This document shows, piece by piece, positions 1 to 8,354 of a DNA stretch of 64,000 nt. Position 1 is the stretch's first letter. Each line of letters opens with the position of its first letter. This DNA is from Verrucomicrobia bacterium Tous-C9LFEB. GTDB lineage: Bacteria > Verrucomicrobiota > Verrucomicrobiia > Methylacidiphilales > UBA1321. A program made the position numbers and the translations under genes. Under the pieces are notes generated by a model that did no database searches, was not told where the DNA came from, and saw only the letters and a list, made by a program, of their open reading frames with translations. The DNA lies in assembly GCA_002304345.1 (NCBI GenBank), contig NEUU01000001.1, positions 310,001-374,000 of the forward strand, read 5' to 3'.

Positions 1-213
1 GTTGCGACCACCAATGGACTGGCCATTGAGGGCTTCGATGGCGCGCTGGCCTTCTTCAGCCGAACCCATGGTGACGAACGCAAAGCCGCGGGGGCGTTGG
101 GTGTCGCGATCCATGATCAGGTTGGCTTCAGTGACCGTGCCGTGTTGGGCAAAGAGGTCGTTCAATTCTTGTTCAGTGGTCTGGAAGGACAGATTTCCTA
201 CGTACAGTTTCAT
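1..213 (-). CDS. RNA-binding protein with RRM domain (C-terminus cut by window edge)
   Basis: Single RNA recognition motif of the small cold-shock/glycine-rich type found in cyanobacteria and Verrucomicrobia. The first 71 residues are visible. RNP2 (LYVGNL) lies at residues 3-8 and RNP1 (RGFAFVTM) at 42-49, with the aromatic residues that stack on RNA bases. The start is the ATG read on the minus strand at 213, with AAGGAAAAG shortly upstream. Family members bind single-stranded RNA in the cytoplasm and are often cold-induced; which RNA this one binds cannot be told. The open frame runs off the left edge, so the usual Gly/Arg-rich tail, if present, is not seen. Confidence 0.9.
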   Translation of the reverse strand, partial: MKLYVGNLSFQTTEQELNDLFAQHGTVTEANLIMDRDTQRPRGFAFVTMGSAEEGQRAIEALNGQSIGGRN

Positions 214-493
214 TTGTTTTTCTTTTCCTTATTTGGAGGTTCGGACCTCACGCCAACTTTGAAGAGTGTGGGACTTTTCACACATGGTTTACCGTTGGGA
301 GCGAACAGGAAATTGCCTGAGACACCTACTTGGCTTCAGAGGGAAGCGATTGATCTTTCGTTGAAAGCGAACATTGCGGGTTCGCGGCTGCGAAGTAAAG
401 AGAAATCATGAGAAATTATTAAATATTTTTTGCTACACGCGACTAAACTAATTTATCCGTGGTAAGCGTTGCCGTTCGAACACTAAGACAGGT

Positions 494-2572
494 TCAACTC
501 GGTGGCTCGTAGGTGCCGAGTACGTCGCCGAGCCACCAGCTGAGGCCGCGCATGGCGAGTTCGAGCAGGGCGATGGGGTGGCGCTTGAGGACGGTCATGA
601 TTTGAGAGGTGAAATCGTGCTGCGGTTTTTTCAGGGTGCCGGAGAGGGTGACGGTGGCCCAGTGGAGGCCGTCGCGTTTTTCGCTGAAGACGGTGGTTTG
701 CGCGTCGGGGAGCCAGGTGAGTGAGGCGGCGGGAAGTCCGATCTTCACGACGCCGGAGAGTTTTTCGTCGGGAGCGAGGGTGACGTTGCCGCGCACGCCG
801 ATTTTTCCGGGCGAGAGGACGTCGATGGTGCGGAGGGTGAATTGGGATTGGTATTGAGCCCAGTCGACGCGGGCGCGGGTGAGGGGAAGCTCGAGGTAGG
901 AGTCGGTCTTGAGAAAGCGGCAGAGGGATTGCTGCAGCTTGAAGTCGGTGAGGCGGCTGTCGCTGAGCTGGAGATAGCCGCTGCCATTGCCGCGGGCCAT
1001 CTTGCCATTTTCGCACGACCAGTCGATGCGGCCAGAGAGATTGCCGGTGACGTGGCGCTCGAGTTTTTGCGGGAGCCAGGCGTTGATGCGCTTGAAGTCG
1101 TAGGTGAGGTTGAGTTGGAGATAATTCTGGTGCGTCCAGGTGGCGGAACCGTCGAAGTCGACGAGGTCGGCGGCGTGAAGCTGGATGTCGTGGACGAAGA
1201 GAAGTTGATTTTCGTAGGTGAAGTCGACGCGGGCTTTTTCGAAGCGAATGTAGTCCGGCACGCGAAGGGAATAGGCACCGAGAATTTTGCGCAGGCGCAC
1301 GGGGTTGCGGATTTCAGTGTCGTCGAGGATGAGGTTGCCCTCGGCTTCGGAGTCTTCGAGTTGTTTGACGGAGCCTTTCCATTTCACGTGGCCGCGCAGA
1401 TCGGATTCGACGCGCGGTTTGAATTCCTCCGGCAGCCACGCGGCGAGGGGGATGTCGTCGATGTCGACATCGAGTTCACCGCGCTTGGTTTTCCAATCGT
1501 AGGCAGCGCTGCCCCGGGCGCGGAGTTTGCCTTGGGCGTTGAGGCTGAGGTTGGTGACGGCGAAACGGTCGTTCTCGTAGTGGAAATTGCAGGTGGCGTC
1601 GGAGAAGTCGTAGATGAGGAGGTCGGGGTTGTTGTGGAGGCGGGAGAGTTCGGCGAGCCAGGGCCAGGCTTTCAGGCGGGTTTCGGTGAGTTGAAGTTTG
1701 CCCTCGGAGATGTTGTGTTTGCCGGAGATGTCGGTGTTCCACAGCACGCTGCCGGTGAGTCGACCGGTGAGGAGTTCGCTCATTTCGGGCGGGAGGGAGA
1801 ATTGCAGGGGGAGCTGCCAGACCTTGACGTCGGCGCGGATGCTTTTGTCCGAGCGCATGCCGAGGCGGGCATTCAATTCCACGCGGGCCGGATCGCCGTT
1901 GAGGCCGCGCAGGTAGGCTTGCTCGATGTCGGCTTTCTCGCGGGTGATGTACATGACGAGCCAGTCGACGCCCAGCTCGGGCATATAGGGCAGCACGACG
2001 GTGCCGCCGTCGACGAAGTACTTGAAGTCGCGCGCGATCATGGTGGCACCGAGATGGACATTGCGCAGGCCGCCTTTTTTTCCCGCGAACTCGAATTCGA
2101 CATCGGCGGAGGGCGTTTCAATCCACTCGCAGTAGAAGCGCGAGGGCATGATGAAGGCATACCACGGTGGTGCTTTTTTGGCCGGGTGCCGCTTTTCCGC
2201 GTCGTTGGGTTGACGCAGGACGAAGCGGCCCTTGCCGATGTCGATGCGCTTGACCTGCCACACGCCTTTGAGCACGGCCCAAGGATCAAAGAGGCCGGTG
2301 ACGTCCTGCGCTTCGAGCGAGCCGATGGCTTCGCCGGGCCAGCCGGTGCCGAGATAATGGGGCGTGGTGAGGGTCCACTTGTTGAGCTTCATGGGCGGGT
2401 CGAACTCGCCGTCGAGCTTCATCGACTTGGAGACTTCATGCGAGAGCATGCGGCGAAAGCCTTCGCCCTCGGCCCAACTGTGCAAGAGGCTATAGCCGTA
2501 ACGATAGCCTGAGTAGATCCCGACGGACAGGATCACGAGGGCCATCAGCGGGTAGAGAATCCAGCGCTTCAC
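494..2572 (-). CDS. AsmA/YhdP-like envelope protein
   Basis: Protein of 692 residues with one N-terminal membrane segment (about residues 5-24) and a long beta-rich remainder without cysteine clusters or catalytic motifs. Repeated phrases such as GxLxGxxxW and 'LxGRIDW' near residues 270, 390 and 520, and a C-terminal 'LSGTLKKPQHDF' segment, are typical of AsmA/TamB/YhdP proteins. Those form elongated hydrophobic grooves across the periplasm and move phospholipid between inner and outer membranes. It follows the CPBP protease gene by 86 bases on the same strand, so the two may be co-transcribed. The family call rests on architecture rather than a unique motif; a more distant relative in the same superfamily is possible. 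Confidence 0.7.
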   Translation of the reverse strand: MKRWILYPLMALVILSVGIYSGYRYGYSLLHSWAEGEGFRRMLSHEVSKSMKLDGEFDPPMKLNKWTLTTPHYLGTGWPGEAIGSLEAQDVTGLFDPWAVLKGVWQVKRIDIGKGRFVLRQPNDAEKRHPAKKAPPWYAFIMPSRFYCEWIETPSADVEFEFAGKKGGLRNVHLGATMIARDFKYFVDGGTVVLPYMPELGVDWLVMYITREKADIEQAYLRGLNGDPARVELNARLGMRSDKSIRADVKVWQLPLQFSLPPEMSELLTGRLTGSVLWNTDISGKHNISEGKLQLTETRLKAWPWLAELSRLHNNPDLLIYDFSDATCNFHYENDRFAVTNLSLNAQGKLRARGSAAYDWKTKRGELDVDIDDIPLAAWLPEEFKPRVESDLRGHVKWKGSVKQLEDSEAEGNLILDDTEIRNPVRLRKILGAYSLRVPDYIRFEKARVDFTYENQLLFVHDIQLHAADLVDFDGSATWTHQNYLQLNLTYDFKRINAWLPQKLERHVTGNLSGRIDWSCENGKMARGNGSGYLQLSDSRLTDFKLQQSLCRFLKTDSYLELPLTRARVDWAQYQSQFTLRTIDVLSPGKIGVRGNVTLAPDEKLSGVVKIGLPAASLTWLPDAQTTVFSEKRDGLHWATVTLSGTLKKPQHDFTSQIMTVLKRHPIALLELAMRGLSWWLGDVLGTYEPPS

Positions 2573-2658
2573 GTGACGGCAACATAAGCGCTAATTGGAA
2601 ATAGGAAAGCTCGGAGAGAGTCTATGCCAGAGCGAGTACCGCCGAATGGGAGTGGAAT

Positions 2659-4137
2659 TCATCTTTGTGGCGTCTTTTCCTTTTCGATGCCGAGGCCGCA
2701 GCTACCGTAGTCCATCCTAATTTTTTCGGGAGTGATGTAGACCACCCGCTGCGTGGGGTTGCCTTTATTCCAGAGGAGTCGAAAACCGCTGTTTTCCGCG
2801 ACGGCAATATCGAGGGAAAGGTAATCGGAGGGGGCCAGACTTTTCAAGGGTGTACGGTAGCCATCGGGCAATGCGGTGAGCATGGTGAAAGGGAAGTGCC
2901 AGAGAATGATGAGGGGATGAGTTGGCGTGAGTTCGGGTTGTCCGGATAAGACGATCCGATAATCGGATTCTTTGATGTGGGAGAAAGGGATCTCTTGGTT
3001 GCCAATTTTGACGGATTGCAATGTGGCATTTTTAAAAGGCAGGGTGATGTTGAGGTCTTGGTATGGCTTGGGGGATTTTTTGATGAAGAGTTCCGAACGC
3101 GCGCTGACTTGCTCGGACGCGAGAATGGTCCACGTATCGTTTTCGGTGACCACATAATTGAAGCGAACCATCTGGGCGTTCAAACGGGCTTGCAAAGTAT
3201 TCATTCCTGAACGCGCCAAGGTGACGAAGAGGGCGTAGCCCAAGAGCAGGAACAAGAGTAATCCGATGCTCCAAGCGAGGATCGTGATTCGTCGCGATCC
3301 GGTGGGCGGTTTCAGTAGGGATTCGGGCGTGCCAAACATCGACCAGCGGAATCGTTGCCACAGCCCCTTGACGGTGGGTGGGCTTTTGGGACCGAGATAA
3401 TAACAGGACACAACGGCGGCAATGGTCAGGCCAATGCACATGCCAGGATTGAGTAGTAAGCCGAGTTGTGGCGCGTGCTGCAGTAGCGTGGGGCCGAGCG
3501 CATTGCAGGTGACATGAAGCAGGACGGCACACCAGAGATTGCGTGTCTTAAGAAACACGATGCCGGAGAAGAAGCCGAGGATGAAGGTTTCCGTGAAACG
3601 AAGCAGATTGAGGTGATAGAGTCCAAAGAAGATTGCGGTGGCGAGTACGGAGGTGCGATTGCTCCAGATTCGGTTCAGACTATTCTGCAGCATGGTGCGA
3701 AAGAAGAATTCCTCGCATAACGGCGCGACGATCATTAGCAGTATAATTAAGGGAATCGACAGGCTTCCCAGCGTGTTCGCGCCGGAGAGATCCACTCCAG
3801 TAAGTCCATGGCGCGAGACCACTCCTTTGTAAACGGCAATGGTGGCAGCGCAGAGTCCGATCAGTGCAGTCAGGAAGAGTTGTTTGGCTTTGGGGCGCGC
3901 GAACACTGGTACGTCGAGATTCTGGCGATGTCGGCGCAGAACAAGTCCAGCAGGGAGGGCGATGAAGACGATCTCAGTGACAAGCAAGCCGAGGGTTAAG
4001 TCGTAGCGTTGGATTCGACTTCCGATAAAGATAATGAGGACAAGCGACGAGATAAACGCCAGAAGCGAGTGCAGTGCAAATGTGTCGTGCTTCTGCAAGT
4101 TGACCGATGGATCGGTATGGGGCGTGATAGCGCTCAC
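2659..4137 (-). CDS. CPBP family intramembrane protease with extra C-terminal domain
   Basis: Integral membrane protein of 492 residues. The N-terminal 260 residues hold about seven hydrophobic segments and the CPBP (Abi/Rce1) motifs: EExxxR as EEFFFR at residues 142-147, FGLYHL with His175, and HVTCN with His208 and Asn212. These are the residues used by glutamate-type intramembrane proteases of the Rce1 family. After a further membrane segment (about 289-312) comes a soluble region of about 180 residues that I do not recognise; it is probably extracytoplasmic. Typical CPBP proteins are 200-300 residues, so the tail is an unusual addition. The substrate is unknown. The gene starts just beyond the ssb terminator, so it should have its own promoter near 4140-4180. 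Confidence 0.8.
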   Translation of the reverse strand: MSAITPHTDPSVNLQKHDTFALHSLLAFISSLVLIIFIGSRIQRYDLTLGLLVTEIVFIALPAGLVLRRHRQNLDVPVFARPKAKQLFLTALIGLCAATIAVYKGVVSRHGLTGVDLSGANTLGSLSIPLIILLMIVAPLCEEFFFRTMLQNSLNRIWSNRTSVLATAIFFGLYHLNLLRFTETFILGFFSGIVFLKTRNLWCAVLLHVTCNALGPTLLQHAPQLGLLLNPGMCIGLTIAAVVSCYYLGPKSPPTVKGLWQRFRWSMFGTPESLLKPPTGSRRITILAWSIGLLLFLLLGYALFVTLARSGMNTLQARLNAQMVRFNYVVTENDTWTILASEQVSARSELFIKKSPKPYQDLNITLPFKNATLQSVKIGNQEIPFSHIKESDYRIVLSGQPELTPTHPLIILWHFPFTMLTALPDGYRTPLKSLAPSDYLSLDIAVAENSGFRLLWNKGNPTQRVVYITPEKIRMDYGSCGLGIEKEKTPQR

Positions 4138-4181
4138 AATGCGATGCTCCGATTAAAACGGGAGGATACCAGAATAAAAAC

Positions 4182-4216
4182 AAAAAAGCCGAAGTGAGGG
4201 CACTTCGGCTTTTTTT
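4182..4216 (-). terminator. Strong intrinsic terminator behind ssb
   Basis: Perfect stem AGCCGAAGTG / CACTTCGGCT with a four-base loop, flanked by A and T runs on both sides, so it can work in either direction. It closes the rplY-pth-rpsF-ssb run on the minus strand and separates it from the CPBP gene. Confidence 0.93.
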
Positions 4217-4237
4217 GAGTTCGCGATGAAGCGAGGT

Positions 4238-4762
4238 TTAGAAGGGGATGTCGTCTTCGGCAGGCGGTTGGTCGTGCGGGGGCTCGCTGGGAGGCCGCTG
4301 GGGAGCGCCGCCACCGGAGTGGGAGCTTTCGCCACGTTGTTCGTAGCCGCCGCCTTGTCCGCCGCTGGATTGGCGGGCGGGACGGTTGTAGCCGCCACCT
4401 TGTTGTCCACCGCCACCGCCGCCTTGTCCACCGGCGGGACCGCCGAGGAATTGGATGCGTTCTGCGACGACGCGGAGCTTGCTCTTTTTCTCGCCATTGG
4501 ATTCCCATTGGTCGAGTTGGAGCCGGCCTTCGACGAAGATGGGGCGTCCTTTTTGGAGGTATTCCTTGCAGGTCTCGGCCTGCCGTCCCCAGACGACGAT
4601 GTCGACGTAGCAGACTTCCTCGCGGTTTTGCCCGTCATCGGTGCGGTAGACGCGGTTGATGGCGATGCTGAGGTCGCCAACGGCCGAGCCTTTGGGGGTG
4701 TAACGCACTTCGGGATCACGGGTGAGATTACCCATGAGCATTACTTTATTGAGGTCGGGCAT
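4238..4762 (-). CDS. ssb: Single-stranded DNA-binding protein SSB
   Basis: Protein of 174 residues: an N-terminal OB fold (about 1-110, beginning MPDLNKVMLMGNLTRDPEVR), a flexible Gly/Gln/Pro-rich linker (about 112-165) and the acidic tail DDIPF, the docking tip for exonuclease I, RecO, PriA and other repair and replication partners. It binds single-stranded DNA as a tetramer during replication, recombination and repair. It is last in the run rplY-pth-rpsF-ssb, 51 bases after rpsF, and is followed directly by a strong terminator. In many bacteria rpsR lies next; it is absent here. Confidence 0.97.
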   Translation of the reverse strand: MPDLNKVMLMGNLTRDPEVRYTPKGSAVGDLSIAINRVYRTDDGQNREEVCYVDIVVWGRQAETCKEYLQKGRPIFVEGRLQLDQWESNGEKKSKLRVVAERIQFLGGPAGGQGGGGGGQQGGGYNRPARQSSGGQGGGYEQRGESSHSGGGAPQRPPSEPPHDQPPAEDDIPF

Positions 4763-4813
4763 AAAGCGGGGAGGTTTGGGGGGACGGTTAAGGCTTCCGA
4801 GTGAAGGGGCGGT

Positions 4814-5116
4814 TTATTTGGCTGCCGCTACGACCGCTTCCTGGCGGAGGTAGAACTGGCGATAAACGGCGCTGTTGAGGGTGAGCTTTTGGCGCAGGGC
4901 CTCGACCTTTTCCTCGATGAGGGAAAACTGGATGTTGACGTAGAATCCGGAGTCGATCTTGCCGGCGGTACGTTCAAACTTGCGTTTGTCCATCTTCTGG
5001 GTGCCGGTGATTTTACCGCCCAGGGTGGTGATTTCTTTTTCGATTGTGTCAATGGCCTCTTTAAGGCCTTCATCTTTACCCTGGATGTTCAGGATGTAGA
5101 GTCCGTCGTAGTTCAT
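4814..5116 (-). CDS. rpsF: 30S ribosomal protein S6
   Basis: The 100-residue product begins MNYDGLYILNIQGKDEG, in register with bacterial S6, which pairs with S18 on the platform of the small subunit. I chose the ATG at 5116 over the upstream in-frame start at 5158 because it has AAGGAA at the right distance and because the upstream codons give a 14-residue extension unlike S6 that overlaps the end of pth. It lies between pth (13-base gap) and ssb, the usual rpsF-ssb pairing. The C-terminus 'RQEAVVAAAK' lacks the long acidic tail of the E. coli protein. Confidence 0.95.
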   Translation of the reverse strand: MNYDGLYILNIQGKDEGLKEAIDTIEKEITTLGGKITGTQKMDKRKFERTAGKIDSGFYVNIQFSLIEEKVEALRQKLTLNSAVYRQFYLRQEAVVAAAK

Positions 5117-5129
5117 AGTTTCACTTTCC

Positions 5130-5708
5130 TTATTTTGATTCGGGCCGCATGCGGCCATTGAATCGGTTCATCGCTACCTCAATTCCCTCTTGCTGGCAAC
5201 AACGAAGCGCTTCAAGTGCGGTTTTCACCAACGTTTGCCGCGCTTCCTGTTCGCCCGGGCCGAATCGGCCGAGGACAAAATCTTCCAGTGCCCACATCGG
5301 TGGCTGGGGGCCGATGCCGCAGCGCAGTCTGGCGTAGGCATTGGTTCCGAGCTGCGATTCAATCGACTTGAGTCCGTTGTGGCCTCCGGCCGATCCGCCA
5401 TTTCTCAGGCGTATGTCTCCGAGTAGCAGGGCTACGTCGTCGACAATGACTAACACGTCCTTGACGCTGAGCTTGAGCCAGTCGATCCAAGCTTTGACGG
5501 CGAGCCCGCTTTCGTTCATGTAGGTCAAAGGCTTGATGAGAGTGGTTTCCCCCAGACGGGCCATTTCGACCGGGCCGCGCTTGTCTTCACGGAAGGGGAT
5601 GCCTTCATCGCGGGTCCAAGCGTCGAGTACGTCGAATCCCACATTGTGGCGGGTGTTGGCATAAGCCGGTCCGGGATTGCCGAGACCGACGACCAGTCGT
5701 TGCGCCAT
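5130..5708 (-). CDS. pth: Peptidyl-tRNA hydrolase
   Basis: Enzyme of 192 residues that frees tRNA from peptidyl-tRNAs dropped by ribosomes. Visible family marks are VGLGNPGPAYANTRHN with the catalytic His21 (E. coli His20), TYMNESG with the substrate-binding Asn, the VIVDDVALLLGDIRLR region with the catalytic Asp, and the GGSAGGHNGLKSI loop. I prefer the ATG at 5708 to the in-frame ATG at 5759, since the latter adds 17 residues without homology and sits against the rplY stop. No clear Shine-Dalgarno precedes it, which suggests translational coupling with rplY 51 bases upstream. Confidence 0.96.
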   Translation of the reverse strand: MAQRLVVGLGNPGPAYANTRHNVGFDVLDAWTRDEGIPFREDKRGPVEMARLGETTLIKPLTYMNESGLAVKAWIDWLKLSVKDVLVIVDDVALLLGDIRLRNGGSAGGHNGLKSIESQLGTNAYARLRCGIGPQPPMWALEDFVLGRFGPGEQEARQTLVKTALEALRCCQQEGIEVAMNRFNGRMRPESK

Positions 5709-5759
5709 GATGCGGAAATTGCGGTCGTTTTCCGGTGAGGGATCACGACCGCAGGGCAA

Positions 5760-6467
5760 TTATTTCTTGGCGTCCTTTTTTGGGGCGTCTTTCTTCGCGT
5801 CGGCGGCAGGGGCGGCAGCTTCGTCGGTCTTCTTTTCCTTGATGACTTCGGGCTGGACGGCTTCCGCGGTGGCGGCACCGGGCTTGGGCTCTTCTTCTTC
5901 CTTCGGCTTGGCGACGGAGAAGACGGAAAGTTCCTTGTGGTTGAGGACGGTGACGCCTTCGGGGAGGGCGATGGCACCGACGTGGATGGATTGGCCGATT
6001 TCGAGGCTGCTGACGTCCACGGTGATGCTTTCGGGGAGATCCTTGGGCAAGCACTCGACGTGGAGGGTGCGCAGGAGGGTCTCAAAGATACCACCGCTCT
6101 TGGCGCCGATGGGCTCGCCGACGGCCGTGACGGCCACTTCGGTGCGGAGCTTCTCGTCCTGGGCGATTTCGTGCAAATCGATGTGGATGATATAATCTTC
6201 CAGGGGGTGATGCTGGACGTCCTGAACGAGGGCGAGGCGCTTTTGCGACTTGTCGGCGTCGTCGAGGAGTTCGAGATCCAAAAGAACGTTTTCGCTGCTG
6301 GACTTATGCAAGACCGTGGTCAGCTCTTTTTCGTTGATTTCGATGGGTTGCGAGTTCTGCTTCCCGTAGAGGACGCCGGGGACTTTACCGGCTTTGCGGA
6401 CTGCCTTGAGTTCGGTGCGTCCAATCTGTTTGCGTGTGTGAGCTTTGAGGAACAATGTCTTGGCCAT
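5760..6467 (-). CDS. rplY: 50S ribosomal protein L25 / general stress protein Ctc
   Basis: The 235-residue long form (Ctc/TL5) of the 5S rRNA-binding protein. The N-terminal L25 domain (about 1-95) includes RKQIGRTELKAVRKAGKVPGVLYG. It is followed by the TL5 beta domain (about 96-190) and a low-complexity Ala/Lys/Asp-rich tail (about 190-235) ending DAPKKDAKK. It leads the pth-rpsF-ssb run; L25-Pth adjacency is common in bacteria. The region upstream is shared with the divergent response-regulator gene. Confidence 0.95.
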   Translation of the reverse strand: MAKTLFLKAHTRKQIGRTELKAVRKAGKVPGVLYGKQNSQPIEINEKELTTVLHKSSSENVLLDLELLDDADKSQKRLALVQDVQHHPLEDYIIHIDLHEIAQDEKLRTEVAVTAVGEPIGAKSGGIFETLLRTLHVECLPKDLPESITVDVSSLEIGQSIHVGAIALPEGVTVLNHKELSVFSVAKPKEEEEPKPGAATAEAVQPEVIKEKKTDEAAAPAADAKKDAPKKDAKK

Positions 6468-6779
6468 AAATGTGTCTTCTTTCTTTAGCTAAATGCGAGT
6501 CGGGTATTAAGGAGAAGGGGGGGAGGAAAGTCAACCTGCAATTTTAAGAGATATTGAAAAAAAGTAAAAAAAGGTGGTGAGGGAGGGTATGGGCTGGGAA
6601 AAACGGTGTCCATTGTGTCCCGTTGTGCGTACAAAAGGGTTGTGGTGGTGGTGTGTTTTGCCTATGACTGGTGGTGAAGGGGGCTGAAGTATCCAGGGGA
6701 CGATGTGTCTTGTCTTAGACAAGATGGGGTGTACTCGGCTCAAGATCAGTGGATCGATGTCGAAATGATGAAATAGCCC
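6468..6779. other. Divergent intergenic region between rplY and the NtrC-type regulator
   Basis: These 312 bases must hold the promoters for both divergent genes. A perfect hairpin or operator-like palindrome CTTGTC-TTA-GACAAG lies at 6709-6723, about 57 bases before the regulator's start. An A/T-rich stretch lies at 6540-6570. I see no convincing sigma-54 (-24/-12) site and no open frame that looks coding. Confidence 0.5.
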
Positions 6780-8201
6780 ATGGATGCGCCGGTTAAAATT
6801 TTAGTGGTCGATGATGACGCGGGCTTTTTGAAGTTGGTGGTGACGGCGTTGTCGGAAAGCGGCTATAAGACGATCCCGGCGCAGTCCGAGGTGGAGGCGA
6901 AGTCGTTATGCGAGACGCACGCTCCCGAGTTGATTATCACCGATTACCGTTTGCGGGGTTGCTCGGGCATTGATCTGGTGCGGTATTTTCATGGTCTGGA
7001 CCCGTCGCGGCCGGTGATTTTGACCACGGGCTATGGCAGTGATGAGGTGGCGATTCAGGCCATTCGCGAGGGTGCCTATGATTATTTGTTGAAGCCCTTT
7101 TTATTGCCGGAACTTTTGGAGATGGTGGCGGCGGCGTTGGAAACGCACCGGGCGCGGGTGTCGAGTCCGCAGCCGGGCAAGCCGTCTCTGTCGCAATCGA
7201 TCGTCGGTCACAGCCGCGCGTTGCAAAACGTTTTCAAGGAAATCGGACGGGTGGCGAACAAGAAGGTCACCGTGTTTATTCGCGGAGAAAGCGGCACGGG
7301 CAAGGAGTTGGTGGCGGCGGCGATTCACCAGTACAGCGACCGGTCGGACAAGCCGTTGGTGACGGTGAATTGCGTGGCGATTCCGGAGACGTTGCTGGAG
7401 AGCGAGCTGTTCGGTCACGAGAAGGGTTCCTTCACCGGGGCGCATGCGCGGAGCATCGGGCGGTTTGAGCAGGCGAACGGCGGCACGATTTTTCTGGATG
7501 AGATCGGGGATATGAGTCTTTCCACGCAGGCGAAGTTATTGCGGGTGTTGCAGGAGGGCTGCATCCAGCGGATCGGCGGCAAGGAGGATGTGCGAATCGA
7601 TGTGCGCATCATCGCGGCGACGAACCGGGATCTGGAGTCGGCGATTGCGAAGAAGCTTTTCCGGGAGGATCTCTTTTATCGGTTGAGCGTGGTGGATATT
7701 TATCTTCCCGCATTGCGCGAGCGGGCGGAGGACGTGCCGGATCTGGTGAATCATTTTCTATCGAAGCACAGTCAGGAGCTGGGTTATCGTCCGGGCGTGA
7801 TCTCGGTGGATGCGATGCAGTTGTTGCAGCAGCATTCGTGGCCGGGGAATGTGCGCGAGTTGGAGAATGTCGTGCGCAAGGCGATCCTGTATGCGCGGGA
7901 ACAGCCGATCACGCCGGGAATCATTTCGAATTTGTTCGCGAAACCGGGCCGGACCGACAGCAGCGAATCGCAGGCGATCTCGGAGATTATCAGTCAATTA
8001 TTGGCGCGGGCCTCGGCGGGCGAAATCTCCGGTGTGCGGGATATGCTGGATGATTTGGTGGAGCGGGAGCTTTACTCGCAGGCGATCGCGCTGGCGCGGG
8101 GAAATCAACGCAAGGCTGCGGATTGGCTGGGGGTGTCGCGCCCGACGATGAAGGAGAAGTTGGTGAAGTACGGGCTGTATGATAAGTCCGATCCGAGTTG
8201 A
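6780..8201 (+). CDS. NtrC-family sigma-54-dependent response regulator
   Basis: Protein of 473 residues with three domains: receiver (1-120; acidic pocket DDD at 11-13, phospho-acceptor Asp55, Lys105), AAA+ sigma-54 activator (about 138-375; Walker A GESGTGKE at 169-176, sigma-contact loop GSFTGA at 216-221, Walker B region GGTIFLDEIGD) and a C-terminal Fis-type helix-turn-helix (about 425-470, NQRKAADWLGVSRPTMKEKL). Such proteins activate sigma-54 promoters after phosphorylation by a partner kinase. No histidine kinase gene is adjacent, so partner and targets are unknown. GSFTGA instead of GAFTGA is a known functional variant. Confidence 0.95.
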   Translation: MDAPVKILVVDDDAGFLKLVVTALSESGYKTIPAQSEVEAKSLCETHAPELIITDYRLRGCSGIDLVRYFHGLDPSRPVILTTGYGSDEVAIQAIREGAYDYLLKPFLLPELLEMVAAALETHRARVSSPQPGKPSLSQSIVGHSRALQNVFKEIGRVANKKVTVFIRGESGTGKELVAAAIHQYSDRSDKPLVTVNCVAIPETLLESELFGHEKGSFTGAHARSIGRFEQANGGTIFLDEIGDMSLSTQAKLLRVLQEGCIQRIGGKEDVRIDVRIIAATNRDLESAIAKKLFREDLFYRLSVVDIYLPALRERAEDVPDLVNHFLSKHSQELGYRPGVISVDAMQLLQQHSWPGNVRELENVVRKAILYAREQPITPGIISNLFAKPGRTDSSESQAISEIISQLLARASAGEISGVRDMLDDLVERELYSQAIALARGNQRKAADWLGVSRPTMKEKLVKYGLYDKSDPS

Positions 8202-8273
8202 TCTCCGGCTACAGATTTAACGAGCGGGTAGAGGGATCGGGTGCAGAGGTCGTGGGAAGAAATCATCTGGAGT

Positions 8274-8348
8274 AAGCGCCTCGGCGCGATGCAATCGCGC
8301 CCTACAAAAAGACATTCTGCTCGCACAACCCATCACATCACGAGACAC
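8274..8348 (+). repeat. Dispersed 75-bp repeat, copy 1
   Basis: This stretch matches 31854-31928 at 71 of 75 positions. It contains the perfect hairpin GGCGCGAT-GCA-ATCGCGCC followed by CCTACAAAAA. Both copies have the same orientation relative to the window and end at, or a few bases before, the stop codon of a minus-strand gene: here 7 bases from the hydrolase stop. It behaves like a small REP/MITE-type element and may double as a 3' end structure. Confidence 0.85.
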
Positions 8349-8354
8349 GCTCCA

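Noticed and set aside
842..2512. 556-residue open frame on the plus strand opposite the AsmA-like gene
   Set aside because: Its Gly/Val/Glu-rich sequence is the usual antisense shadow of a GC-rich coding gene, with no domain or signal. The same holds for the long frames opposite dapA, the BcsA-like gene, rmuC, polX and the transglutaminase gene.
6531..6743. 70-residue minus-strand frame upstream of rplY
   Set aside because: No ribosome site, His/Pro-rich random-looking sequence, and placed in the promoter region of two divergent genes.
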